From positions 1 to 6,345 of the forward strand of contig JADGBA010000058.1 of NCBI GenBank assembly GCA_015231685.1: a stretch of DNA of 6,345 nucleotides, given 5' to 3'. The notes under the pieces are model-generated. The model was not told the DNA's origin. It searched no databases and was given only the letters and a program-made list of their open reading frames with translations. The DNA comes from Candidatus Omnitrophota bacterium. Its GTDB lineage: Bacteria > Omnitrophota > Gorgyraeia > 2-02-FULL-51-18 > JAGOUK01. The translations under genes and the position numbers were made by a program. Shown here piece by piece: positions 1 to 6,290 of the stretch (positions are counted from its first letter, which is position 1; each line of letters starts with the position of its first letter).

Positions 1-317
1 AGAGTCACCTCAACCCCGATGCCGCCAAAGCGGCCCTCCGTCTCTGTCTTGATGTCTTCGTGAGCCCGGGGATCAAGAAACTGGCTGTACGGATCGAGGG
101 ATCCGAGTATGCCTTTGAGGGCTCCGCGTACAAGATCCGTGGGGGTGACGGGATCAACATAATGCCGTTCGATCACGTCAATGGCTGTTTTGAAGATCTG
201 CAGATCCGGCTCGAAGGCCTGAGGCGCCGAAACGCCTTCGGCGTTTTTTCTGCCCAGCCCCGCCAATAGCGCCGCGGCAACAAGCCCCAGAAGAAGCAGC
301 GCCCGCAAGGGCCTCAA
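1..317 (-). CDS. ctpA: S41 family C-terminal processing peptidase, N-terminal part (runs off the left edge)
   Basis: Translating the minus strand from the TTG at 317-315 gives 105 open codons that continue past position 1. Residues 1-22 form a basic and then hydrophobic export signal or membrane anchor (RPLRALLLLGLVAAALLAGL). After a short linker comes the helical N-terminal region of tail-specific proteases (IDVIERHYVDP, about 46-56; ALKGILGSLDPYSQFLDP, about 66-83). The sequence then enters the PDZ domain (GRFGGIGVEV, about 95-104). The family uses a Ser-Lys dyad to cleave periplasmic substrates from their C-terminus; those residues would lie outside the window and cannot be checked. I chose the TTG because no in-frame ATG precedes the conserved region, an AAAGG Shine-Dalgarno lies 8 nt upstream (326-330), and the TTG overlaps the gatB stop by 4 nt (TTGA), which suggests translational coupling. 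The family call is strong; the exact symbol and start are inferred. Confidence 0.87.
   Translation of the reverse strand, partial: MRPLRALLLLGLVAAALLAGLGRKNAEGVSAPQAFEPDLQIFKTAIDVIERHYVDPVTPTDLVRGALKGILGSLDPYSQFLDPRAHEDIKTETEGRFGGIGVEVT
230..249 (+). terminator. Terminator-like hairpin on the plus strand, inside the protease gene
   Basis: The plus strand has AAACGCC (230-236), a TTC loop and GGCGTTT (240-246), ending in a run of six T residues (244-249). This is a 7-bp stem plus U-tract, the shape of an intrinsic terminator. It lies within codons 23-30 of the oppositely oriented S41 protease gene (RKNAEGVS), and no plus-strand gene precedes it. It could stop antisense transcripts or be a chance result of codon choice. 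Confidence 0.25.
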
Positions 318-1756
318 CGGCCAAGCCTTTCTTCGAGAAGCGTTTTGACCCGCGCGGGGTTGGCCTTCCCGCGTGTTGCCTTCATCAGCTGTCCGACCAA
401 AAACTGCAGGGCATTGGTTTTTCCGGCGCGGAAGTCGGCGACCGGACCCGGGTGGCTTTGGAGCACTTCATCCACAGCCGTGATTAATGAGGCGTCGTCC
501 GAAATTTGCGCAAGCCCGCTCTCTTCAAGAATGACCGACGGCCGCTTGCCGCTTTTCATGAACTCCGGAAAAATCTTCTCCCGTGCCGCCTTGAGACTCA
601 CCTTCCCGCCGTCCACGAGAACGAGAAGTTCGAGAAATCCGGCGTGGTCCATCCGTCCCGCGCCAAGCGCCTCTCCCCCCAAGCCCTGTTCATTCAGATA
701 GGCCGTCACCGGGCCGGTGAGCCAATTGGCGAGAGTCTTCGCTGAAGCGTACTTCCCGGCAAGCTCTTCAAATACCCGGCAGACGGCATCGTCCGCCATC
801 AGCACACCTGCGTCATACAAATTCAGTCCGTACTGGTCACAAAAACGCGTTCGCTTCTGACGGGGCAACTCCTCGAGTGTTTCGCGGATCCGTCGGATAC
901 GCTCATCGTCCACTTCGAACGGCACCAGATCCGGTTCCGGAAAATACCGGTAATCATGAGCCTCTTCTTTCGAGCGCATCGACGCGGTCCGCCCCGCGTC
1001 GGGATCCCACAACCGGGTTTCCTGCACAATCAGCTCTCCCGCGTCCAACACCTTCGCCTGCCGCGTGATCTCGAAGGCCAGGGCATCCCGCACGTGGCGG
1101 AAAGAATTCATATTTTTGATTTCGACCTTGGTGCCCAGGGGGTCCGCCGCCGTCTTCCTCAAAGAAATGTTGGCGTCACACCGCAGCTGCCCCTTCTCCA
1201 TGTCCGCGTCGGACACGCCGGCCGCCCGGAGAATCGCACGCAGTTCAATGAGGTACGCCTGCGCCTCTTCCGGGGTCTTCAGGACCGGCTCAGAGACGAT
1301 TTCTGCCAGCGGCACGCCGGCGCGGTTCAGATCCACAAGGCTTGAGCCGGATGCGTCGTGGATGAGCTTGCCGGCGTCTTCTTCCAGATGCAATCGCACC
1401 AGCTTGATCAGACGCGTCCCGTCGGGAGAATCGATTTCCACTTCCCCGCCGGAACCGATCGGATGGCGGAACTGGGAAATCTGATAACCCTTGGGAAGGT
1501 CGGGATAAAAGTAGTTCTTTCGGTCAAACTGCACATGCCGCGCGGGCTCGGCTCCGAGAGCGACAGCGGCCTTCAGACCGAGCTCGAACACACGGCGGTT
1601 CAGCACCGGAAGCACCCCCGGGTACCCCGCGCAGACGGAACACACCTGACTGTTGGGTTCGGCGCCGAAATCGGTCCGGCAACCGCAAAAAATCTTGGTC
1701 CGCGTCGCGAGCTGGGCGTGCACCTCAAGCCCGATCACGATATCGTAGACGCTCAT
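314..1756 (-). CDS. gatB: Aspartyl/glutamyl-tRNA(Asn/Gln) amidotransferase subunit B
   Basis: GatB is the kinase and tRNA-binding subunit of GatCAB. It phosphorylates the side chain of mischarged Glu-tRNA(Gln) or Asp-tRNA(Asn), and the phosphate is then replaced by ammonia delivered from GatA. The 480 residues match the usual family length. Visible signatures are GLEVHAQL (9-16, with E11 and H13 in the cradle active site), two Cys pairs C24/C26 and C39/C42 typical of a metal-binding knuckle, FDRKNYFYPDLPKGYQISQ (77-95), LHLEEDAGKL (122-131, with the acidic residues expected to hold Mg), NRAGVPLAEIVSEP (144-157), EKGQLRCDANISLR (187-200), EIKNMNSF (212-219) and SMRSKEEAHDYRYFPEPDL (259-277). 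The C-terminal third is the helical/YqeY-like tail, which recognises the tRNA elbow. Its ATG overlaps the gatA stop (ATGA, 1753-1756), indicating coupled translation and equal stoichiometry. It appears intact. Confidence 0.98.
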   Translation of the reverse strand: MSVYDIVIGLEVHAQLATRTKIFCGCRTDFGAEPNSQVCSVCAGYPGVLPVLNRRVFELGLKAAVALGAEPARHVQFDRKNYFYPDLPKGYQISQFRHPIGSGGEVEIDSPDGTRLIKLVRLHLEEDAGKLIHDASGSSLVDLNRAGVPLAEIVSEPVLKTPEEAQAYLIELRAILRAAGVSDADMEKGQLRCDANISLRKTAADPLGTKVEIKNMNSFRHVRDALAFEITRQAKVLDAGELIVQETRLWDPDAGRTASMRSKEEAHDYRYFPEPDLVPFEVDDERIRRIRETLEELPRQKRTRFCDQYGLNLYDAGVLMADDAVCRVFEELAGKYASAKTLANWLTGPVTAYLNEQGLGGEALGAGRMDHAGFLELLVLVDGGKVSLKAAREKIFPEFMKSGKRPSVILEESGLAQISDDASLITAVDEVLQSHPGPVADFRAGKTNALQFLVGQLMKATRGKANPARVKTLLEERLGR

Positions 1757-3159
1757 CCTGCCGCCCCCAGCTTGTCTTCGACGGCGTAAGCGGCTTTGAG
1801 AAGCGTCGATTCATCGAACGCCCGTCCCATGAGCTGGAATCCCACCGGCAGACCTTCCGCATTCACGCCCGACGGAATCGAAACCGCCGGAATCCCCGCC
1901 AGATTGGCCGAAATCGTAAATATATCCGAGAGATACATCTGCAGGGGGTCGCCTGTTTTTTCGCCGATCCGGAACGCTCCGGTGGGTGCCGTGGGGGTCG
2001 CCAGAAGATCCACGCGTTTGAAGACTTCGTTGAATTCACGGATCATCTGCCGGCGCACGCGCATCGCTTTGAGATAATAAGCGTCATAGTAGCCGCTGGA
2101 GAGCGCGTAGGTGCCGAGAATGATACGCCGCTTGGCCTCTGTTCCGAAGCCGTCATGCCGGCTGCGTTCATACAGCTCCGCCAGTGTCCGCGGGGCGGGA
2201 TCACGGCGGCCGTATCTGACGCCGTCAAACCGGGCGAGATTGGAACTGGCCTCACAGGGGGCCACCACATAATAAACGGAAACGGCATATTCCGTATGCG
2301 GCAGACTCACCTCGACAATCTCGGCGCCTTCACGCGCAAGCAGTTCCACGCATCGCCGGAAACCTTCCTCCACAGCGGGTTCCGCGCCCCGGCCGATGAA
2401 TTCTTTGGGGATACCGATCTTCAGGCCTTTGACGGGGCCTCCCAGCGCTTTGGAATAGACGTCCACAGGAACATCGGCCGATGTCGAATCCCTGCGGTCC
2501 GCTCCGGCGATCACCTCCAGAACCAGCGCGGCGTCTTCAACACTGCGGGTCAGGGGGCCAATCTGGTCGAGGCTTGAGGCAAAAGCCACCAAGCCGAACC
2601 GGGACACCCGGCCGTAGGTGGGCTTCAAACCCACCACACCGCAAAACGCCGCGGGCTGACGAATGGAACCTCCGGTATCCGATCCCAGAGCGACCGGAAC
2701 CATGTCCGCGGCCACTGCGGCCGCCGAACCTCCGCTGGAACCCCCGGGAGCACGCGAGGGGTCATGGGGATTACGCGTCGGTCCGTACGCCGACGTCTCG
2801 CAGCTTGAACCGAATGCAAATTCGTCCATATTGGTCCTGCCGATCAAGACCGCGCCCTCAGACAGAAGCCGTTCGACCACCGTCGCATGATAGGGTGCGA
2901 CATACCCTTTGAGAATTCTTGAAGCGCAGGTGATTTCCCACCCTTTGACACAGATGTTGTCCTTAAGCGCAATGGGCACACCGCGAAGCTTTCCGCTTTT
3001 GGACGCGATCGCCCCGGACGCAGCCCTGCCGGAATCATCACACTCGACCTTGACAAATGCGGCAAGCTCCGGGTCTTTCAGCGCAATGGTCTTCAGGCAG
3101 GTGTCGATAGTGCTTTGAATATCGGAATTTCTGGATTTAAAGTCGCTGATCCATCCCAT
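1753..3159 (-). CDS. gatA: Aspartyl/glutamyl-tRNA(Asn/Gln) amidotransferase subunit A
   Basis: GatA is the glutaminase of GatCAB: it hydrolyses glutamine (or asparagine) and channels the ammonia to GatB. The 468-residue product is an amidase-signature enzyme. The Ser-cisSer-Lys triad is complete: K66 in PIALKDN, cis-Ser S141 in APGGSSGGSAAAVAA, and nucleophile S165 in GSDTGGSIRQPAAFCG. The 99- and 24-residue spacings between them fit the family. Further hallmarks are GRTNMDEFAFGSS (107-119), GLKPTYGRVSRFGLVAFASSLDQIGP (177-202) and, near the C-terminus, the LAGIPAVSIPSG and GLPVGFQLMG segments. The ATG at 3159 follows gatC by 11 nt. It has only a poor Shine-Dalgarno (AAAACCGGCCG), so expression probably relies on read-through translation from gatC. 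The N-terminus is slightly short compared with many GatA proteins, but no better upstream start is visible. It is cytosolic and acts with GatC and GatB. Confidence 0.98.
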   Translation of the reverse strand: MGWISDFKSRNSDIQSTIDTCLKTIALKDPELAAFVKVECDDSGRAASGAIASKSGKLRGVPIALKDNICVKGWEITCASRILKGYVAPYHATVVERLLSEGAVLIGRTNMDEFAFGSSCETSAYGPTRNPHDPSRAPGGSSGGSAAAVAADMVPVALGSDTGGSIRQPAAFCGVVGLKPTYGRVSRFGLVAFASSLDQIGPLTRSVEDAALVLEVIAGADRRDSTSADVPVDVYSKALGGPVKGLKIGIPKEFIGRGAEPAVEEGFRRCVELLAREGAEIVEVSLPHTEYAVSVYYVVAPCEASSNLARFDGVRYGRRDPAPRTLAELYERSRHDGFGTEAKRRIILGTYALSSGYYDAYYLKAMRVRRQMIREFNEVFKRVDLLATPTAPTGAFRIGEKTGDPLQMYLSDIFTISANLAGIPAVSIPSGVNAEGLPVGFQLMGRAFDESTLLKAAYAVEDKLGAAG

Positions 3160-3170
3160 CGGCCGGTTTT

Positions 3171-3455
3171 CTATTTTTCGATAATCCGGGGAACTTCAAT
3201 CATACCGCTCCGATGGCGCGGAGCCAGCCGGGTCAGGGCAGCGGCGCCGAGAGATTCCGCCGGTTCATCGTCGCGAAACACATTTTTGACCTCAAACGGG
3301 TGGCACGCGGGCTCCACTCCCGTGAGGTCAAGCTTGTCAATTTTTTTGATGTAGTCGAGAATGTCGTCGAATTGACGCCCAAGAAGGCCGCATTCCTCAT
3401 CGGTGAGCTCGATTTTGGCGAGCTTCGCGATTCTCGTCACCTCTTCATTCTTCAT
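3171..3455 (-). CDS. gatC: Aspartyl/glutamyl-tRNA(Asn/Gln) amidotransferase subunit C
   Basis: GatC is the small belt-like subunit that wraps around GatA and bridges it to GatB, stabilising the complex rather than catalysing. The 94 residues are the normal size. The N-terminal helical part reads EEVTRIAKLAKIELTDEE (4-21), followed by FDDILDYIKKIDKLDLTGVEPACHP (29-53). The extended C-terminal strap includes NVFRDDEP (58-65) and ends in MIEVPRIIEK (85-94), as in the family. The ATG at 3455 has the best ribosome-binding site in the window: AGGAG at 3461-3465 with a 5-nt spacer. It is the first gene of gatCAB and is separated from rsmA by 66 nt, the largest gap between genes here. The gap leaves room for an independent promoter. 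Confidence 0.96.
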   Translation of the reverse strand: MKNEEVTRIAKLAKIELTDEECGLLGRQFDDILDYIKKIDKLDLTGVEPACHPFEVKNVFRDDEPAESLGAAALTRLAPRHRSGMIEVPRIIEK

Positions 3456-3459
3456 CGAC

Positions 3460-3466
3460 TCTCCTC
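3460..3466 (-). promoter_or_regulatory. Strong Shine-Dalgarno of gatC
   Basis: The minus strand reads GAGGAGA, ending 4 nt before the ATG at 3455; the AGGAG core leaves a 5-nt spacer. It is clearly stronger than the ribosome-binding sites of gatA and rsmA. That fits gatC as the entry point for ribosomes on gatCAB. Confidence 0.7.
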
Positions 3467-3515
3467 ATAGACTTCACCGCACAACCATAAATCATGCATG
3501 TCATCCACACGCGTC

Positions 3516-3526
3516 ATTGTATCACG
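3516..3526 (-). promoter_or_regulatory. Possible internal extended -10 promoter for gatCAB
   Basis: Directly after the rsmA stop, the minus strand reads TGA then TACAAT (hexamer 3521-3516). This is a TGn-extended -10 with 5 of 6 matches to TATAAT, and the TG is part of the rsmA stop codon. The region 17 bp upstream (TTAAGC) is a poor -35. A transcript starting about 7 nt downstream would have a leader of roughly 55 nt before gatC. This is a sequence match only; the assignment assumes a sigma-70-like consensus. Confidence 0.3.
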
Positions 3527-4391
3527 CGATCTTCGATGGCTTAATCTCAGAAAAGCTGCGGCCGAGCGCCATCCACTCTTCGAGCCTGAGGGTTTCGGGA
3601 CGGCGGTTCTCGGCAATGCCGCAGTGGCTCAGAATCCCGGACCAGACCGGTTTATCCAGTCCCGTCATCCCTCCTGAGAGGGCATTCGAAATCGTCTTGC
3701 GCCGTCTGGAGAAGGCTGCGCGGACGGCGAGGCGGACCGCGGCCAGCGGCTCCGGCTCAAGAAGCGGTTCATCAAAAAAATGGATCCTGATCACGGATGA
3801 TTCCACTTTGGGCCTCGGGAAGAACACCTCCGGGCCCAGATTGCAGATCACATCGATTCGCGCGTGCAGGGACATCCAGATCGGAAGGGATCCGGTATTT
3901 CGGCCGGGAGGACGCGCTGCGAGGCGCGCGGCAAAATCACGCTGCACCGTCATTACCACGTCCCGCCATCTCTTGCGGTGCGCAATCAGGAGATCCAGTA
4001 TCGGCGAAGAGATCTGATACGGAATGTTTCCGACACAAACCACGCCCGCGGGACGGTCAGACACTTCCCCCAGGCCCTCTTTAGCATAGTCGAGAATATC
4101 CTCTCCGATCACTCGGACGCTTGGGGATTCAGCAAAACGGTTGTTGAGATATACGAGGAACTTCCGGTCGTTTTCCACCGCCCAGACGCGGCCAAAACGC
4201 GATTCGAGTTGTTCGGTCAAAAAACCCAGCCCCGACCCGATTTCCAGTGCCTCAAGACCTTCTTCACGCGGCAGGAGTCCGCCGATCTTCTCGAGGACGC
4301 CTTCGTCCACCATAAAGTTCTGCCCCGCTCGCTTGCGAGCGGCCGCCCCGATCCGTTTGAGGATCCCGACAACACGGGCCTGATGACTCAA
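3522..4391 (-). CDS. rsmA: 16S rRNA (adenine(1518)-N6/adenine(1519)-N6)-dimethyltransferase
   Basis: RsmA (KsgA) uses SAM to dimethylate two adjacent adenines in the 3'-terminal helix 45 of 16S rRNA, a late checkpoint of 30S assembly. From a TTG start the protein is 289 residues, the usual length. It shows KRAGQNFMVD (20-29, the GQNFL region), motif I LEIGSGLGFLT (49-59), the acidic AVEND (71-75), GEDIL (96-100), the catalytic motif IV NIPYQISSP (122-130, NIPY in place of the commoner NLPY), EVFFPRPKVESSVIRI (188-203) and FSRRRKTISNAL (227-238). The reading frame stays open far upstream, but that extension overlaps the surA-like gene in another frame and matches nothing. The only in-frame initiator before the GQNF motif is the TTG at 4391. 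It lies 7 nt after the preceding stop, and an AAGGA (4403-4407) sits 11 nt upstream. The use of TTG is inferred; the function is firm. Confidence 0.95.
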   Translation of the reverse strand: MSHQARVVGILKRIGAAARKRAGQNFMVDEGVLEKIGGLLPREEGLEALEIGSGLGFLTEQLESRFGRVWAVENDRKFLVYLNNRFAESPSVRVIGEDILDYAKEGLGEVSDRPAGVVCVGNIPYQISSPILDLLIAHRKRWRDVVMTVQRDFAARLAARPPGRNTGSLPIWMSLHARIDVICNLGPEVFFPRPKVESSVIRIHFFDEPLLEPEPLAAVRLAVRAAFSRRRKTISNALSGGMTGLDKPVWSGILSHCGIAENRRPETLRLEEWMALGRSFSEIKPSKIA

Positions 4392-4398
4392 AAAACGG

Positions 4399-5382
4399 TC
4401 AATCCTTGAACGCGATGTAGGCGTTCTGGCGTAATTCGGCGAGATATTTGCGGAGCAGTTCTTCGGTTTTTTCCTGATACAAGAAATTCCGGATCCGGTC
4501 CTTGACTTCCTCCAACGATTGAGGTTCGGGGTTTCGGGTTTCCTCAATCTTAAAGATGTGGTACCCCAGCTGTGTCTTGATCGGGTCGGAGTGCGTCCCC
4601 TCATTGAGACGGAAAAGCTCCCGGTCAATGCGCTCCATAAATTGTCCCTTTTTGACCCAACCCATCTCCCCGCCTCTGTCAGCCTCGGACCCTTCTGAGT
4701 AAATCCGTGCCAGTTCTTCCATGCTCTGGCCCTGGTCGAGCTTCTCCACGATCGAAATCGCGATCGTGCGCGCCGTGTCCTCCGAGCGCACCTGCCCTGT
4801 CCGCACCAGAATCTGCCGCACGCGGACTTCTGCCTGCCCTTCAAATTCATCGACATGAGCCGCGTAATACTCCGAAACGTCTGCCGGTGACACCGAAACT
4901 CTCGATCGCACCTTGAAATCAATCATCTGGCGTTTCAGGATACGGTCATGGAACTGCTCCCGAAGTTTTTTGAAGGAAAGCCCCTGTTCACGCAAAACCG
5001 TTTCGAACACTTCCTGGTTGGGGAACTTTTTCCTCATATCATCGACCATCTCGTCGATTTCTTCTTCCTTCACTTCAAGCTCGGCCTCGCGGGCTGCCGA
5101 GACGATCAGGCGGTCCTCGACCATCTGCTGAAGCATTCGTTCACGCGCCTCTTCCATCTTGGCCTGGAGTTCCGGGCCGGAGAGCGTGGCCTTCAGCCGC
5201 GTGTAAAGGGGGTACAAAAACTGGTTCAAATCGCTCTCGGTGACAATTTCGTCATTGATGATGACGAGGATGCGGTCAACCATTTCGGAGGATGCTTGTA
5301 CGGCGCCGCACGGAGAAAACACCAATGCAGCCACCGTCAATACCGCGGGCAGGATCTTCAAAAGGGTCCTACGGCTTCTCAT
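4399..5382 (-). CDS. surA: SurA-like periplasmic chaperone / parvulin-type peptidyl-prolyl isomerase
   Basis: This is a periplasmic foldase of the SurA family, which in studied bacteria escorts outer-membrane proteins. It has 327 residues. A Sec signal peptide covers about 1-30 (MRSRRTLLKI core, probable cleavage after AVQA30). A SurA N-terminal chaperone domain follows, opening with VDRILVIINDEIVTESDL (35-52) and helical to about 180. There is one PpiC/parvulin domain (about 185-281), with GGEMGWVKKGQF (238-248) and LGYHIFKIEE (272-281), then a C-terminal helix returning to the chaperone module. E. coli SurA has two parvulin domains; this has one. In the parvulin domain the first active-site His is Gln (VRQILV, Q190), while the second (H275) is kept. 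I chose the ATG at 5382 because it starts a proper signal peptide and has GGAAG just upstream; an upstream ATG at 5436 adds 18 proline- and arginine-rich residues before the signal. It overlaps the preceding gene by 14 nt. Confidence 0.9.
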   Translation of the reverse strand: MRSRRTLLKILPAVLTVAALVFSPCGAVQASSEMVDRILVIINDEIVTESDLNQFLYPLYTRLKATLSGPELQAKMEEARERMLQQMVEDRLIVSAAREAELEVKEEEIDEMVDDMRKKFPNQEVFETVLREQGLSFKKLREQFHDRILKRQMIDFKVRSRVSVSPADVSEYYAAHVDEFEGQAEVRVRQILVRTGQVRSEDTARTIAISIVEKLDQGQSMEELARIYSEGSEADRGGEMGWVKKGQFMERIDRELFRLNEGTHSDPIKTQLGYHIFKIEETRNPEPQSLEEVKDRIRNFLYQEKTEELLRKYLAELRQNAYIAFKD

Positions 5383-6247
5383 TGGCTTCCGGGGAGGCGG
5401 AGCCGTAGACAAAACCGTCCAGTGCCTTCTCGTCAAGCTCGACTCCCGCCTTTTCTTTAAGACGATTCACGAGATCATCAAACTGCGCGCTCTTCTTCTC
5501 AACGAGAAGCCTCTCGCGGATCTCATCCTTGACGAGATCAAACTCCTTCACCTGAGGCTTGGCTTCGCCCGTAACTTTGAGGATATGAAACCCGAACGAA
5601 GACTGAATGATGCCGCTCAACTCGTCCTTCTGAAGACCAAAGGCCGCTTCCTCAATCTCGGGAATCAGCTGACCCTTTTCAAAAAAACCGATATCCCCGC
5701 CTTTGGAGGCCGTGGGATCAAGCGAAAGCGTCTTGGCCAGCTCCTCAAAAGAACCGCCGGCCTGAAGTTCGGCGAGAACCGACTCGGCCTCCTCGCGGGA
5801 CCTCAGAAGGATATGCGATGCCCGAAGACGAAAAGGCGTGGTGAACTCCTCTTTGTGGGTGTCGTAATAAGACCGGGCCGCCGCGTCATCAACCGTGATG
5901 CCGTTCTCGACCTCGTCCTCGAGAAGCTTGGTGACCAGAATACGGTCCCGGGCCTGACGAATCAAATTCTGCACGTCGGCCAAATGCTGGATCCCGCGGG
6001 ACTCCGCCTCCTGCAACAGCACCTTTTCAGTGACAAGGCTGTCCAGATAATCCTTCTTTTGGCGCACCGCAACCTCACGCACCCGGTCCGGAAGATTATC
6101 GAGGGCCGTCTTAAAATCCGCTTCGGTGATCCCCCCCCCATCATAGGTCGCCAATACCTCACCCTTCGAGGAATCTCTTAAACACCCCGAAAGCACCAAT
6201 ATAGGAAGGATCGCCGCAAAGGCAACCACAAAAAAAGCTCTTCTCAT
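5369..6247 (-). CDS. Parvulin-type peptidyl-prolyl cis-trans isomerase, predicted lipoprotein
   Basis: The 292-residue product has a lipoprotein signal peptide (MRRAFFVVAF core) ending in a perfect lipobox LSGC, with C22 as the lipidated residue. The next residues are Leu-Arg, so an Asp+2 inner-membrane retention signal is absent. A SurA/PrsA-like N-terminal region follows (VLATYDGGGITEADF, 31-45; YLDSLVTEKVLLQEAESRGI, 67-86). Then comes a PpiC domain at about 139-227 with both active-site histidines: H145 in RASHILL and H221 in FGFHILKV. It also has the family segments SKGGDIGFFEKGQL (181-194) and ELSGIIQSSFG (209-219). It resembles PrsA and PpiD-type foldases and probably acts on exported proteins at a membrane facing the periplasm. 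The ATG at 6247 was chosen because it begins the signal peptide; an in-frame ATG at 6340 would translate the repeat region. Nine consecutive G residues encode Gly37-39. It heads the visible gene run. Confidence 0.9.
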   Translation of the reverse strand: MRRAFFVVAFAAILPILVLSGCLRDSSKGEVLATYDGGGITEADFKTALDNLPDRVREVAVRQKKDYLDSLVTEKVLLQEAESRGIQHLADVQNLIRQARDRILVTKLLEDEVENGITVDDAAARSYYDTHKEEFTTPFRLRASHILLRSREEAESVLAELQAGGSFEELAKTLSLDPTASKGGDIGFFEKGQLIPEIEEAAFGLQKDELSGIIQSSFGFHILKVTGEAKPQVKEFDLVKDEIRERLLVEKKSAQFDDLVNRLKEKAGVELDEKALDGFVYGSASPEANEKP

Positions 6248-6283
6248 CCCCGAGAATATAGCACACCCCCACCCCCAAGTAAA
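6247..6283 (-). promoter_or_regulatory. Possible promoter of the first gene, with little or no leader
   Basis: On the minus strand TTTACT (6283-6278, 4 of 6 matches to TTGACA) is followed by a 17-bp G-rich spacer and TATATT (6260-6255, 5 of 6 matches to TATAAT), preceded by TGC as in extended -10 elements. A start about 7 nt downstream would fall at or next to the ATG at 6247, giving a leaderless or nearly leaderless mRNA. This agrees with the lack of a properly spaced Shine-Dalgarno; only GGGG directly abuts the ATG. It is a consensus match and has not been tested. Confidence 0.35.
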
Positions 6284-6290
6284 CCAAGAG

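Noticed and set aside
60..269. A 69-codon plus-strand open frame at the left end
   Set aside because: The minus strand here encodes the clearly recognisable N-terminus of an S41 protease, so the plus-strand frame is a shadow.
4747..4768. Inverted repeat CACGATCG / CGATCGTG with a 6-nt spacer inside the surA-like gene
   Set aside because: It lies mid-gene within a well-conserved coding frame, has no U-tract or regulatory context, and such GATCG-rich palindromes arise readily by chance in DNA of this composition.
4392..4922. A long N-terminal extension of rsmA, in frame back to 4922
   Set aside because: It lies entirely within the surA-like coding sequence in a different frame, is very rich in Arg and Ser, and resembles no RsmA N-terminus.
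5240..6181. A 313-codon open frame on the plus strand opposite both foldase genes
   Set aside because: It is antisense to two well-supported proteins with recognisable parvulin domains. Its translation shows no family signature and has the leucine/arginine-rich look of a complementary-frame shadow.
6248..6276. G-quadruplex in the G-rich region before the first gene
   Set aside because: Only three runs of four or more G are present on the minus strand, and the third is separated by the AT-rich -10 element. A standard four-run motif is not met.
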